Positions 41,479 through 50,224 of a DNA stretch of 64,000 nucleotides are shown here, piece after piece; positions within the stretch are counted from its first letter, which is position 1; each line of letters starts with the position of its first letter. The translations under genes and the position numbers were made by a program. The notes under the pieces are model-generated. The model had not been told where the DNA came from, did no database searches, and saw nothing but the letters and a program-made list of their open reading frames with translations. The stretch is taken from NCBI GenBank assembly GCA_023388995.1, contig JAEWFD010000024.1:1-64000 (forward strand), given 5' to 3'. This stretch comes from Bacillota bacterium (GTDB taxonomy: Bacteria > Bacillota_I > Bacilli_A > Erysipelotrichales > Erysipelotrichaceae).

Positions 41479-42411
41479 CTAACGATACCATTCAATGAGA
41501 CTGGCAGGATATTGCTTGGTATCATGCAAGTCTTTTAAACTTTGCATCACTGTTGGTTTATCTTCCTGATAAGTAACCCCAAACCATTTTGACTGGCAAG
41601 GAAGAATTTGCAGTACAATTTTTCCGTCAGCCATTAAATCAGCAATCGCCGTTGGCAAACCATATTCTTTTTTCAGTTCTGTACTTGGCAGTTCTTGCAG
41701 GAAACGGGCAAAATACGCTTCGAATAACGGAAACAACTCTGGTGTAAAGCCCCAGAAGTTCATGGAGACCAAAGCATTTGGATCAAGGATATCGCCTTCT
41801 TCATTGAAATTAATATCGCGGATCGTACCATCCGGAAATTGAGTAATCTTATATGTTTCCACGATTCCCATCAATTCATTTTTTTCATTCGCCTGACAGA
41901 CACCACGCGTCACATGGCCGTGTTCAGAGATCGTATTTTGCAGACGATAGCCCACCATGGAGAATTCTGCTACTTCCTTCGATTGGTTATCTAAGTTGCT
42001 AAGGTAATCATACATGGTAACAAAGGACTCTTTGCCGTAATAGTCATCCGCATTGATGACACAGAAAGGTTCTTTGACTAAGTCTTTGGCTGTTAATACT
42101 GCATGAACGGTTCCAAAGGGTTTTGTACGCTCGGCAGGCATTTGATAAAATGCCGGTACACTGTCAAAATCTTGATAGGCATAAGCAATTTCTACTTTAG
42201 ATGCAATACGTTTTCCGATGACTTCATGGAATGTTTCCTGCATTTCTTTTTTGATGATAAATACAACTTTATTAAAACCAGCTTGAATGGCGTCGTAGAT
42301 CGAATAATCCATGATGATTTCCTGGTTAGGACCTAATCCGTCAATTTGCTTATTTCCGCCATAGCGGCTTCCCATTCCGGCAGCCATAACAACGAGTGTT
42401 AATTTTTTCAT
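41479..42411 (-). CDS. NDP-sugar-type nucleotidyltransferase
   Basis: AGGAGGAACAT precedes ATG 42411, giving 310 residues that start with the nucleotide-binding signature VVMAAGMGSRYGGNKQID. Other landmarks are KPFGTVHAVLTAK, CVINADDYYG with the metal-binding Asp pair, and MNFWGFTPELFPLFEAYF. This is the nucleotidyl-transferase superfamily of glucose-1-phosphate nucleotidylyltransferases. This length without the extended GalU pattern suggests a sugar- or alditol-phosphate enzyme of unknown specificity. It is a single gene with its own terminator. Confidence 0.82.
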   Translation of the reverse strand: MKKLTLVVMAAGMGSRYGGNKQIDGLGPNQEIIMDYSIYDAIQAGFNKVVFIIKKEMQETFHEVIGKRIASKVEIAYAYQDFDSVPAFYQMPAERTKPFGTVHAVLTAKDLVKEPFCVINADDYYGKESFVTMYDYLSNLDNQSKEVAEFSMVGYRLQNTISEHGHVTRGVCQANEKNELMGIVETYKITQFPDGTIRDINFNEEGDILDPNALVSMNFWGFTPELFPLFEAYFARFLQELPSTELKKEYGLPTAIADLMADGKIVLQILPCQSKWFGVTYQEDKPTVMQSLKDLHDTKQYPASLIEWYR

Positions 42412-42495
42412 ATGTTCCTCCTCTATGCTACTTATAAGTATACTAAAAGTTTGCCCAACATCAAGAGGATTACGAAAGAAAGCAGAATTGCGGAA

Positions 42496-42521
42496 TGAAA
42501 AAACCACCTTGCTTGGTGGTT
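42496..42521 (-). terminator. Terminator of the bceAB-like operon
   Basis: AACCACC (42502-42508) pairs with GGTGGTT (42515-42521), with T residues following on the minus strand directly after the permease stop. Confidence 0.85.
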
Positions 42522-42526
42522 CGTGG

Positions 42527-44491
42527 TTAGTTGCTTACAATCGTGTAGTAGGTACGAGCTGTCAGTTTGTAAACAATCGCATAAAACAAGGAGAACACAG
42601 CATAAGAGCCAACTAAGCACCATTTGAAGAGATTGACATTCGTCAGATTTAACAAGGCCAGCAGCCTTGTAATGACGGGGAATGCGAAGATAATATGAAT
42701 GCCGGCAGTGAGTAATGGAAGGAAGAAGACCAGAATGATTTGTGAGCGGATGGCTCGTTTGATTTCTGCTTTATCCATTCCTACTTTCAGCATAATTTCA
42801 AATCGTGCCCGGTCATCATATCCTTCGGAGATTTGCTTGTAGTAGATAATCAAAATAGTTGCCAGAACAAATAAGATTCCCAAAAAGATGCCAAGAAAGA
42901 AGAGACCGCCGTAAATAGCGAAGAAGTCTTGCACTGATGCTGCTTTGGACTCGATGCTGTAATAGCTCAAAGGCAACGTGCCAACCTGTTTGGATAAATG
43001 ATCTGCCAAGGCTAACTGGGCTTCATCATTCCCATCCATATTAAAGCTGTAGCGATATTGGTAGAATGTAAAATAGTTGTCCACTTCCTTTGCATACTCC
43101 ATCATATCAGCAATAACAGCTTCATCTTTTACGATTAGATAGTTGTTATTCCAAATGGCGGCTGCTCCTTCTCCGATTTGCGGAAATGTAGCAAGCTGTT
43201 TTTTAATTGTGAATGTTTTCTGGTAAACAGAAGCAGTTGGCTCTGTATAAGGAGCCTTGCTGGAGAAAAACAGAATCTCATTTTCTTCCAGTGTTTCTGT
43301 TGTCTGCATCATCTGATTGTAATCCGCAAGCGGAATAAAGTACAGCAAGTGAATATTGGCAGAGGAATCACTTTGTGGCCTGACAAAAGTTGCTTTTTCT
43401 TTAAGCATGGTTGATTGCCAAAAACGATATTGAATCAAATCTTCTGCTTGCACCTGGCTTGTTTTTAGTGTTTGGGATACAAGCTGCTCAAACTCTGCAA
43501 TCAGCTGCGTAGTGGGTTCCGGTATCGTGACAGAAATATCGCGGTTGTACCGTGCTTGCAGTACATCTTCCATGCCGATGTACAAGGATAAAGTGGATGA
43601 CAGCATGACCAGCACTGCGGTGGAAAGGATGCAGATATTTGCAAGGCCTACTGCATTTTGCTTCATGCGATACAGCATTCCTGAAATAGAAATAAAGTGT
43701 TTTGTTTGGTAATAGTAGCCAGGTTGCCTGCGCAGGAATTTCAGCCAAACGATACTGCCAAATGCAAAGAGCAGATAGGTACCGATCATAACCAAAATTA
43801 CTGCAACAAAGAAGAGAAGAATAACTTCAATGGGATTGGTTGTTACTACTGCAATGTAATATCCGGCAGCAAGCGTAATTACCCCAGCCAATGCTAAAAG
43901 CCATTTAGATTTTGGTTCTTTTTCACCAAATTCGCCGCCCTTCAGCAAGTCAATGGTTTTTGCCATATAAATTTGAATCAGATTGGATAGCAGTGTCAAG
44001 AGAAAGATTCCTGCAAATAACAGCGAGGTCTCCTTAATTGCTGTCAGTGATAACTCAAAGCCAAATTGAATCGGCAGCTTCAAAATCATCACCATCAGCA
44101 AATAGACTAATTTATATAAGCCGACGCCGCTGATGATGCCTAGCAGAAAGCTGGAGAAGGCAGTAAAGAGTACTTCCCAGATCATAATTCTGGCGATATG
44201 TTTTTTCTCCATACCCAGAAGATGATAGAGGCCCAATTCTTTTTTTCGCTGTTTGATTAAAAAACTGTTGGTGTAATATAAGAAGATGACTGCAAAGATG
44301 GCAATCACATTGGTGCCAAGTTTCAATAAGGCATGCTTTGTTCCCAAGCCAACTTGGGAATTCCTTGTTAAGCTGGACAAGATGTAATACATGGCAATGG
44401 TTGCGATGCATGACAAGATGTAAGGAATGTAGGTCCTGGCATTTTTACGGATGTTTGTGAATGCCAGCTTGGGATAGAAGAAACTACGCAT
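42527..44491 (-). CDS. BceB-type ABC transporter permease
   Basis: The 654-residue membrane protein has the BceB/FtsX layout. There are about ten helices, an FtsX domain in the first third (RKKELGLYHLLGMEKKHIARI), and a large extracellular domain of about 220 residues between helices 7 and 8 (roughly 312-530), which in the family contacts the antibiotic target or peptide. The last three helices lie near 535-560, 595-620 and 630-654. The start at 44491 overlaps the ATPase stop as TAATG. With the ATPase it forms a transporter that frees lipid II-cycle intermediates from peptide antibiotics and signals to the neighbouring kinase. The drug is not predictable. Confidence 0.88.
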   Translation of the reverse strand: MRSFFYPKLAFTNIRKNARTYIPYILSCIATIAMYYILSSLTRNSQVGLGTKHALLKLGTNVIAIFAVIFLYYTNSFLIKQRKKELGLYHLLGMEKKHIARIMIWEVLFTAFSSFLLGIISGVGLYKLVYLLMVMILKLPIQFGFELSLTAIKETSLLFAGIFLLTLLSNLIQIYMAKTIDLLKGGEFGEKEPKSKWLLALAGVITLAAGYYIAVVTTNPIEVILLFFVAVILVMIGTYLLFAFGSIVWLKFLRRQPGYYYQTKHFISISGMLYRMKQNAVGLANICILSTAVLVMLSSTLSLYIGMEDVLQARYNRDISVTIPEPTTQLIAEFEQLVSQTLKTSQVQAEDLIQYRFWQSTMLKEKATFVRPQSDSSANIHLLYFIPLADYNQMMQTTETLEENEILFFSSKAPYTEPTASVYQKTFTIKKQLATFPQIGEGAAAIWNNNYLIVKDEAVIADMMEYAKEVDNYFTFYQYRYSFNMDGNDEAQLALADHLSKQVGTLPLSYYSIESKAASVQDFFAIYGGLFFLGIFLGILFVLATILIIYYKQISEGYDDRARFEIMLKVGMDKAEIKRAIRSQIILVFFLPLLTAGIHIIFAFPVITRLLALLNLTNVNLFKWCLVGSYAVFSLFYAIVYKLTARTYYTIVSN

Positions 44492-45249
44492 TATGAGCAC
44501 CCCCCGTTAGTTAATAAGGTAAGTGTTTCCGTAATTTTCACATACATCTCTTCATTCGATAGTGATCCTTTGTACAACTGATGGAACACCTCTCCGTCCT
44601 TAATAAATAAGACGCGTTTTGCATGGCTGGCAGCTTTGGCACTGTGGGTAACCATTAAAATGGTTTGCCCGTCCTGATTGATGGTTGTGAATACTTGAAG
44701 CAGCGAGCTGGTTGCTTTGGAGTCCAAAGCTCCTGTTGGTTCATCTGCTAACACCAATTTAGGATTGGTGATCAGTGCCCGGGCAATCGCTGCTCTTTGC
44801 TTTTGACCGCCGGATACTTCATACGGATATTTGTGCAGGATATCGCTGATGCCAAGTTTTTGCGCAATGGGAATCAGCCGCTGATTCATTTCTCCGAATG
44901 ATTTTCCTGACAGCACGAGCGGCAAGAAAATATTGTCTTGCAAAGAAAAGGTATCGAGCAGATTAAAATCCTGGAATACGAAACCCAGATTGTTTCTGCG
45001 GAAGGCCGACAAGTCTTTGTCGCGGATGGCTGAAATGGCATTTCCGCTGACTTTGACTTCACCGCTGGTCGGTTTATCCAGCGCTGCCAAAATATTCAGC
45101 AACGTTGTTTTTCCCGAGCCGGATTCTCCCATGATTGCTACGTATTCACCATCTTCTACGGTGAAACAAACATCGGATAACGCTTGAATACTATTGGCAC
45201 CGAACCGGGTTGTATAAATTTTCTTAATGTGATTGACTTCTAAAATCAT
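44491..45249 (-). CDS. BceA-type ABC transporter ATP-binding protein
   Basis: The 252-residue ATPase has Walker A GESGSGKTT, Q-loop VFQDFNLLD, signature VSGGQKQRAAIARAL, Walker B LVLADEPTGALDS and H-loop MVTHSAKAASH, typical of the MacB/BceA group. It begins after CCAGGAGGTCAAC and is coupled to the permease gene by a one-base overlap. It lies 110 bases downstream of the histidine kinase gene, with a promoter and an inverted repeat in that gap. This points to a separate, inducible transcription unit. Confidence 0.93.
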   Translation of the reverse strand: MILEVNHIKKIYTTRFGANSIQALSDVCFTVEDGEYVAIMGESGSGKTTLLNILAALDKPTSGEVKVSGNAISAIRDKDLSAFRRNNLGFVFQDFNLLDTFSLQDNIFLPLVLSGKSFGEMNQRLIPIAQKLGISDILHKYPYEVSGGQKQRAAIARALITNPKLVLADEPTGALDSKATSSLLQVFTTINQDGQTILMVTHSAKAASHAKRVLFIKDGEVFHQLYKGSLSNEEMYVKITETLTLLTNGGCS

Positions 45250-45284
45250 GTTGACCTCCTGGATGCTTGCGCATCATCCATCCC

Positions 45285-45290
45285 AGTATA
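45285..45290 (-). promoter_or_regulatory. -10 box of the bceAB-like operon
   Basis: On the minus strand TATACT lies about 40 bases before the ATPase ATG. The -35 region is poor, as expected for a promoter that needs an activator. Confidence 0.5.
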
Positions 45291-45339
45291 GCGAATCCTA
45301 TTGCCGCTTACCTTAGGTTTGGCTTACATCAGCACTAAT

Positions 45340-45361
45340 AACCTTACATTGTTGTAAGGTT
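45340..45361. promoter_or_regulatory. BceR-type operator: TTACA-N4-TGTAA inverted repeat
   Basis: A perfect 9-4-9 inverted repeat (AACCTTACA, TTGT, TGTAAGGTT) overlaps the stop codon of the kinase gene. It lies 50 bases upstream of the -10 box of the transporter genes. It fits the published consensus TNACA-N4-TGTAA of BceR-like regulators. A further TGTAAG half-site is at 45322-45328 on the minus strand. Confidence 0.7.
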
Positions 45362-46340
45362 AGTCAAATATGGTGCTGTCTTGCTTGAAATTGATAGAAA
45401 CAGTGGTGCCTTCGTGCAAGACGGACTGGATGGAAATATGATGGGAGAGTTTTCTTAGGATTTTGGCACACAGATATAAACCGATGCCCGTTGCATTTTG
45501 CTGGGAACGTCCGTTGTATCCGGTATAGCCTTTCTCAAATACGCGCGGCAAGTCTTCTTCCCGGATACCAAGACCATCATCGATGATTTTGAGAACATGA
45601 TCTTCTGTCACAAGAATGGTAATTTGCTGATTGGTGTATTTAATGGCATTAGATAAAAGTTGTTCGAGAACAAACCCAAGCCACTTGGCATCGCTGATTA
45701 CGCATAACGTACATGGCTCATAGGTCAGGGTAATCCCATTTCGTATGAACAGGCGGGCATATTTGCGAATGGATTGGCGAATTACGCTGTCAAGCTGCAC
45801 TTGATTTAATACGAAATCCTGATTAATGCTTTCCAGTTTCATATATTGCAAGATCAGCTGGACATATTGCTCAATTTTAAAGAGTTCAGCTTGCAGCTCA
45901 TAGTTTTGTTCCGTATCTTCCTGCATGAGAAGACGCATAGCCGCAATCGGCGTTTTGATTTGGTGTGCCCACAATGTGTAATAATCTGCCATACCTTGCA
46001 ACTTGGTTTGCATTTCTGTTTGATGCTGCTGGTGAGCCGTAAACAGCTGGTCGATCCAGTGATGGTATTCCCGAAGCAAAGGCGACGCAGTTTCAGGCAG
46101 GCGGATTGTTTCCAGCTGCATGTTTTGCAGGTACTTGATTCGCTGCACAAAACGCAGATAGTCATAGCTGATGAAACTCAGCACAAGACCGCTGGCTAAT
46201 ATGCTGGCATAGAGGATCGTTTCCAATGGGAGCCGGTACAACCAAAATACAATTAAGTAAATCAACAGAATCAGTCCTGCGGCCGCAAACAGCGCAAGAC
46301 GATGGATGATGTATGCGGCGAAGTAATTGATTCGTTTCAT
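45360..46340 (-). CDS. BceS-type sensor histidine kinase
   Basis: The 326-residue kinase has two closely spaced N-terminal membrane helices (about 12-33 and 41-58) with almost no extracellular loop, the intramembrane-sensing design of BceS, which relies on its transporter to detect peptides. The phosphoacceptor is His126 in LWAHQIKTPIAAM. The ATPase domain has the N-box LLSNAIKYT and G-boxes DDGLGIREEDL and ATGIGLYL. The start overlaps the regulator stop by four bases. It is the partner of the response regulator at 46337. Confidence 0.93.
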   Translation of the reverse strand: MKRINYFAAYIIHRLALFAAAGLILLIYLIVFWLYRLPLETILYASILASGLVLSFISYDYLRFVQRIKYLQNMQLETIRLPETASPLLREYHHWIDQLFTAHQQHQTEMQTKLQGMADYYTLWAHQIKTPIAAMRLLMQEDTEQNYELQAELFKIEQYVQLILQYMKLESINQDFVLNQVQLDSVIRQSIRKYARLFIRNGITLTYEPCTLCVISDAKWLGFVLEQLLSNAIKYTNQQITILVTEDHVLKIIDDGLGIREEDLPRVFEKGYTGYNGRSQQNATGIGLYLCAKILRKLSHHISIQSVLHEGTTVSINFKQDSTIFD

Positions 46341-47008
46341 TCGAACAGATACCCCAATCCCTTTTTGGTGCTGATCAGATCTGCCAGTCCGATTCCTTCC
46401 AGTTTGCGGCGGAGTCTGGTGATATTGACAGTCAGGGTATTATCATCAATATAACTGTCGGTTTCCCATAGATGAGTCATTAATGCTTCGCGGGAGACTG
46501 CTTTTCCTTTGTGTTCCCAAAGCAATTGCAAGATGCGCAATTCATTTTTCGTAAGTTCTATTTGTTGCTTCTGATATGTGAGCGAAGCATTGCTAAGATT
46601 GAGCATTGCTCCTTTGTGTTCCAGCAAAGTTGCTGTTCCGGCAAAATCATAGGTACGGCGAAGCAATGCCTGCACTTTGGCAGTTAATACATGCAAATCG
46701 AAGGGTTTCGCAATAAAGTCATCACCGCCCATAGATATGGCCATAATAATGTCCATCGTATCGGAGGCTGAGGAAAGAAAGATGACAGGTACTTTTGAGA
46801 TTTTGCGAATCTCACTGCACCAATGATAGCCATTAAAATAAGGAAGCTTAATATCCATCAGGACCAGCTGCGGATCAAAAGAGATCAGTTCCGGCATCAA
46901 ATCGGCGAACTTCGCAGCAATCGCTATTTCATTTCCCCAAGTTTCCAAATGCTGCTTCATCTCACGGGCAATGATTGCATCATCTTCTACAATGAATATA
47001 CGATACAT
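46337..47008 (-). CDS. BceR-type response regulator (OmpR family)
   Basis: The 223-residue regulator has a receiver domain with acidic pocket VEDD (9-10), phosphoacceptor Asp52 (LMDIKLPY), switch Ser/Thr in FLSSAS and Lys in FIAKPFD. An OmpR-type winged helix follows (ELTKNELRILQLLWEHKGKAVSREALM, then DDNTLTVNITRLRRKLE). It starts after GGAGGACGCAT. The probable target is the inverted repeat at 45340 in front of the transporter genes, and possibly its own promoter, where TATACT lies upstream. Confidence 0.95.
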   Translation of the reverse strand: MYRIFIVEDDAIIAREMKQHLETWGNEIAIAAKFADLMPELISFDPQLVLMDIKLPYFNGYHWCSEIRKISKVPVIFLSSASDTMDIIMAISMGGDDFIAKPFDLHVLTAKVQALLRRTYDFAGTATLLEHKGAMLNLSNASLTYQKQQIELTKNELRILQLLWEHKGKAVSREALMTHLWETDSYIDDNTLTVNITRLRRKLEGIGLADLISTKKGLGYLFE

Positions 47009-47166
47009 ATGCGTCCTCCGTTCTTTGCGTTAGTATAGCATATTTGCAGGTTTGAGGAAATGCAGGAAACAGATTGGAACAGAACTGATTATGAGGCAAT
47101 TTGAAAAAGTGATTTAACAATCAATATGCTTGCGATTTTTTGATGGTAATTCACAGCAAATTACGA

Positions 47167-47172
47167 TATACT
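47167..47172 (+). promoter_or_regulatory. -10 box upstream of the glycine riboswitch
   Basis: TATACT lies about 20 bases before the riboswitch. I could not identify a convincing -35 box. Confidence 0.4.
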
Positions 47173-47191
47173 GAAAGTGAAATATATCAAG

Positions 47192-47350
47192 GACGATGAA
47201 TGCGGGAGAGATCATGGATTTATGACGCCGAAGGGGAAGACGCACAGTAAACTCTCAGGCAAAAGGACCGTATTCTGACAAACTCTGGAAAGACGTATGT
47301 CACCGAAGAAGCAATCCTTAAGGAGAATCTTTCAGGTCCATAAACAGAGG
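47192..47350 (+). ncRNA. Tandem glycine riboswitch
   Basis: Two consecutive glycine aptamers can be read. The first has P1 GAATGCGG...CCGTATTC (ending near 47275), GGGAGAG, CGCCGAAGGGG and AACTCTCAGGCAAAAGGACC. The second, after a short linker, has P1 CTCTGG...CAGAG (47283-47349), GGAAAGAC, CACCGAAG and ATCTTTCAGGTCC. These are the conserved blocks of the gcvT motif. In known cases glycine binding prevents terminator formation and turns on glycine-cleavage genes, the arrangement found here. Confidence 0.95.
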
Positions 47351-47375
47351 TGCATAATTTTATGCACTTTTTTTG
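47350..47375 (+). terminator. Riboswitch-controlled terminator
   Basis: GTGCAT (47350-47355) pairs with ATGCAC (47362-47367), followed by eight T residues. It abuts the 3' strand of the second aptamer P1, so ligand binding can decide whether it forms. Confidence 0.85.
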
Positions 47376-47414
47376 TTAAGAAAAGCGAAAGCCCTTACAT
47401 GGCAGGAGGAAAAA

Positions 47415-48497
47415 ATGGAACGGAAAACAGCTTTGTATGAAGAACACATCAAACGAGGAGGGAAAATCGTTACCTTTGCAGGTTACGAATTACCGATTCA
47501 ATACGAAGGAGTCATGAAAGAGCATATGGCGGTACGTCAGGCGGCAGGCATATTTGATGTATCACATATGGGAGAATTTTTGGTAACGGGGGAACAAGCA
47601 ACGGAATTTTTAAACTTTATCCTGACCAATGAAATTGGCAATATGAAGGATGGGCAAATCAAGTATTCGCCAATGCTCTATGAAGAAGGGGGTATCATTG
47701 ATGATTTATTGGTGTATCGTCAAAGCAGCACAGAATACATGCTGGTTGTGAATGCATCAAATCGCATCAAAGACTTTGCCTGGATTATGGAGTATCGCTG
47801 GGATAATGTCATTGTGGAGGATGTTTCTGATTCCTATAGCCAACTGGCACTGCAAGGCCCTAAGGCTGTTGGGATTCTGAAAAAGCTGGTTGCAGAGGAT
47901 CAGATACCTGCAAAGTACTACACGTTTAAAGATCATGTCATGATTGAAGGCATGGAAGTACTGGTATCACGCAATGGCTATACCGGTGAAGATGGAGTAG
48001 AGCTCTATGTGGCCAATGAGCATGCAGTTCGCTTATATCAGCTATTGATGGAAAAGGGGCAGGAAGAAGGTTTAATAGCTTGCGGCTTAGGAGCAAGAGA
48101 TACCTTGCGCTTAGAAGCTGGCATGCCGCTGTATGGGCATGAAATGAGCGAAATCATCAATCCGCTGGAAGCGGGGATAGGTATGTTTGTGAAGATGGAG
48201 AAAGAGAGTTTTGTGGGAAAAGAGGCGCTCTTGGAACAACCGGGAACGCGGACCAGAGTCGGGTTGAAGATGGTGGAACGCGGCATTGCCCGGGAACATT
48301 GTCCGATCTTGGCTGATGGCAGGGTAATCGGTGAAGTAACAAGCGGAACGCAGCTGCCGTATGTCAATGAAGCATGTGCCTTCGGTTTGATTGAGAAAGA
48401 ATATGGAGCGATTGGCAGTGAAGTGGTTGTGGATATCCGCGGACGGTTGGTAAAGGCAGTTGTGGTCAGCTTGCCTTTCTATAAAAGAACAAAATAA
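47415..48497 (+). CDS. gcvT: Glycine cleavage system T protein (aminomethyltransferase)
   Basis: GcvT releases ammonia from the aminomethyl group carried on GcvH and passes the carbon to tetrahydrofolate. CAGGAGGAAAAA before ATG 47415 sets the start (360 residues), although the frame opens at 47373. Landmarks: RKTALYEEHIKRGGKIVTFAGYELPIQYEG, FDVSHMGEFLVTG, the folate-site LNFILTNEIG, ISRNGYTGEDGVELY-like VSRNGYTGEDGVELY, and GLGARDTLRLEAGMPLYGHE. It is the first gene of the six-gene operon under the glycine riboswitch. Confidence 0.97.
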   Translation: MERKTALYEEHIKRGGKIVTFAGYELPIQYEGVMKEHMAVRQAAGIFDVSHMGEFLVTGEQATEFLNFILTNEIGNMKDGQIKYSPMLYEEGGIIDDLLVYRQSSTEYMLVVNASNRIKDFAWIMEYRWDNVIVEDVSDSYSQLALQGPKAVGILKKLVAEDQIPAKYYTFKDHVMIEGMEVLVSRNGYTGEDGVELYVANEHAVRLYQLLMEKGQEEGLIACGLGARDTLRLEAGMPLYGHEMSEIINPLEAGIGMFVKMEKESFVGKEALLEQPGTRTRVGLKMVERGIAREHCPILADGRVIGEVTSGTQLPYVNEACAFGLIEKEYGAIGSEVVVDIRGRLVKAVVVSLPFYKRTK

Positions 48498-48528
48498 ATG
48501 CAGCAAAAACGATAAGGAGGAAACTTGT

Positions 48529-48900
48529 ATGCATGAACTATTTTTTACGAAAACCCATGAATGGGTGAAATTTCTGGATGAAGAAAATGCTTTGGTAGGA
48601 CTAACGGAATTTGCGCAAAAAGAATTAGGCGATTTGGTATTCGTGAATCTATGCGAAGCAGGCGATCTTGTGGAGATCGGCAAGGCCTTTGGTGACGTAG
48701 AATCCGTAAAGGCAGTCAGCGATGTCTATGCTCCGGTAACCGGCGTTGTAGTCAAGATTAACGAAGCATTGCTGACAGAACCGGAATTAATCAATGCAGA
48801 TGCCATGAATACATGGTTAATCGAGGTGGAACGTATTTCCGACCGGGAAGAAATGCTGACACTTGAAGAATATGAAGCGTTTTTAAAAGAAGGTAAATAG
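48529..48900 (+). CDS. gcvH: Glycine cleavage system H protein
   Basis: GcvH carries the lipoyl arm that shuttles the aminomethyl group between the P, T and L proteins. AAGGAGGAAACTTGT precedes ATG 48529 (123 residues, MHELFFTKTHEWVKF). The lipoylated Lys61 lies in GDVESVKAVSDVYAPVTG, matching the family motif. It follows gcvT by 31 bases and precedes gcvPA by one base. The lipoate ligase encoded in the same operon (51633) is the likely enzyme that attaches its cofactor. Confidence 0.97.
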   Translation: MHELFFTKTHEWVKFLDEENALVGLTEFAQKELGDLVFVNLCEAGDLVEIGKAFGDVESVKAVSDVYAPVTGVVVKINEALLTEPELINADAMNTWLIEVERISDREEMLTLEEYEAFLKEGK

Positions 48901-48901
48901 T

Positions 48902-50224
48902 ATGGCATCTTATGTAGTTGCGAGCCAGGAAGAACAGATCGCAATGCTTCAACTGATGGGAAAAGAAAAGATCGAAGATCTCTTTTCTCATTTGCCGAAA
49001 GAAGTATTGCTGGATCATCCGCTGGCACTGCCAAAGGGCAAGACTGAATTTGAAGTCATGAAGCAAATGGAAGATATCGCAGCGCAAAATATAATCTATC
49101 AGACCATGTTCCGCGGAGCGGGTGCATATCGCCATTATATTCCTACCGTTGTGAATCATCTTGCATCGCGCGGTGAATTTGTGACTGCTTATACACCATA
49201 CCAAGCGGAGATGGCGCAAGGGTTATTGCAAACAATTTTTGAATATCAAACCATGATTTGCGATTTGACAGGCTTGTTCGCCAGCAATGCTTCGGTTTAT
49301 GATGGCGCAACAGCGGCAGCAGAAGCAATCAGCATGTGCATTGACCGCAAACGGCAGCTGGTTGTAATTGCCGAAAGCTCCAATCCGGGAGTGAAAGAAG
49401 TCATGGAAACATACTGTCGTTCGTTTGGCTATCCATACCAGATACTGCCGATGAAAGACGGACACTGTGATATGGATGCCCTGCGGGGACTGTTAAATGA
49501 ACAAGTAAGTTGCGTTTATGTGGAGCAATTAAACTACTTTGGGCAAATCGAAGATGTGAAGCAAATTGCAGCGCTCAGCAAGGAAGCAGGAGTTAAGGTA
49601 ATCATGGGATGCAATCCGATTGCTTTGGCCATTTTGCCGAATGCGAAAGAATGCGGTGCTGATATTGCTGTTGGAGAAGGGCAGCCTATGGGATTGCCGC
49701 TGTCTTTTGGCGGACCATATCTGGGATTCATGGCTGCGACGGAAGCAATGTTCCGCAAATTGCCGGGCCGTATTGTTGGCGAAACGACGGATCATGCAGG
49801 AAAGCGGGCCTTTGTACTGACTTTGCAGGCAAGGGAACAGCATATTCGCCGGGAGAAGGCAACCAGCAGCATTTGTTCCAATCAATCGCTGTGTGCAATC
49901 CGGGCATCAATTTATCTGGCAACAGTAGGACCTGAGGGCCTTGCGGAAATTGCGCAGCGCTGTGTTGACAATGCGCATTACCTGCAAAAACAGCTGACTT
50001 CCCTTCCGGGAATGACACTGCGTTATGCAAACGAATACTTCCATGAGTTTGTAACAACTTGTGAGGTTCCGGCTGCGCAGATCCTGGAAGCACTGGAACG
50101 AGAAGGTATTTTGGGCGGGCTGCCGCTGAATGAGCATGACATCTTGTGGTGTGCGACCGAAGTCAATACCAAGAAGGAAATGGATCGCGTATATGCAGTT
50201 GTGAAGGAGTTGATCGTATGTTGA
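48902..50224 (+). CDS. gcvPA: Glycine dehydrogenase (decarboxylating) subunit 1
   Basis: This is the N-terminal half of the P protein as a separate 440-residue subunit, the split form of Bacillus and clostridia. It begins MASYVVASQEEQIAMLQLMG and has the family segments MFRGAGAYRHYIPTVV, TAYTPYQAEMAQGLLQTIFEYQTMICDLTG, ASVYDGATAAAEAI and FVLTLQAREQHIRREKATSSIC. Alone it lacks the PLP lysine and must pair with GcvPB. The two genes overlap by seven bases, so equal synthesis of both subunits is expected. Confidence 0.97.
   Translation: MASYVVASQEEQIAMLQLMGKEKIEDLFSHLPKEVLLDHPLALPKGKTEFEVMKQMEDIAAQNIIYQTMFRGAGAYRHYIPTVVNHLASRGEFVTAYTPYQAEMAQGLLQTIFEYQTMICDLTGLFASNASVYDGATAAAEAISMCIDRKRQLVVIAESSNPGVKEVMETYCRSFGYPYQILPMKDGHCDMDALRGLLNEQVSCVYVEQLNYFGQIEDVKQIAALSKEAGVKVIMGCNPIALAILPNAKECGADIAVGEGQPMGLPLSFGGPYLGFMAATEAMFRKLPGRIVGETTDHAGKRAFVLTLQAREQHIRREKATSSICSNQSLCAIRASIYLATVGPEGLAEIAQRCVDNAHYLQKQLTSLPGMTLRYANEYFHEFVTTCEVPAAQILEALEREGILGGLPLNEHDILWCATEVNTKKEMDRVYAVVKELIVC

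Noticed and set aside
45250..45361. The TTACA-N4-TGTAA repeat read as a terminator of the kinase gene
   Set aside because: No T tract follows on the minus strand, and the fit to the BceR consensus is exact.
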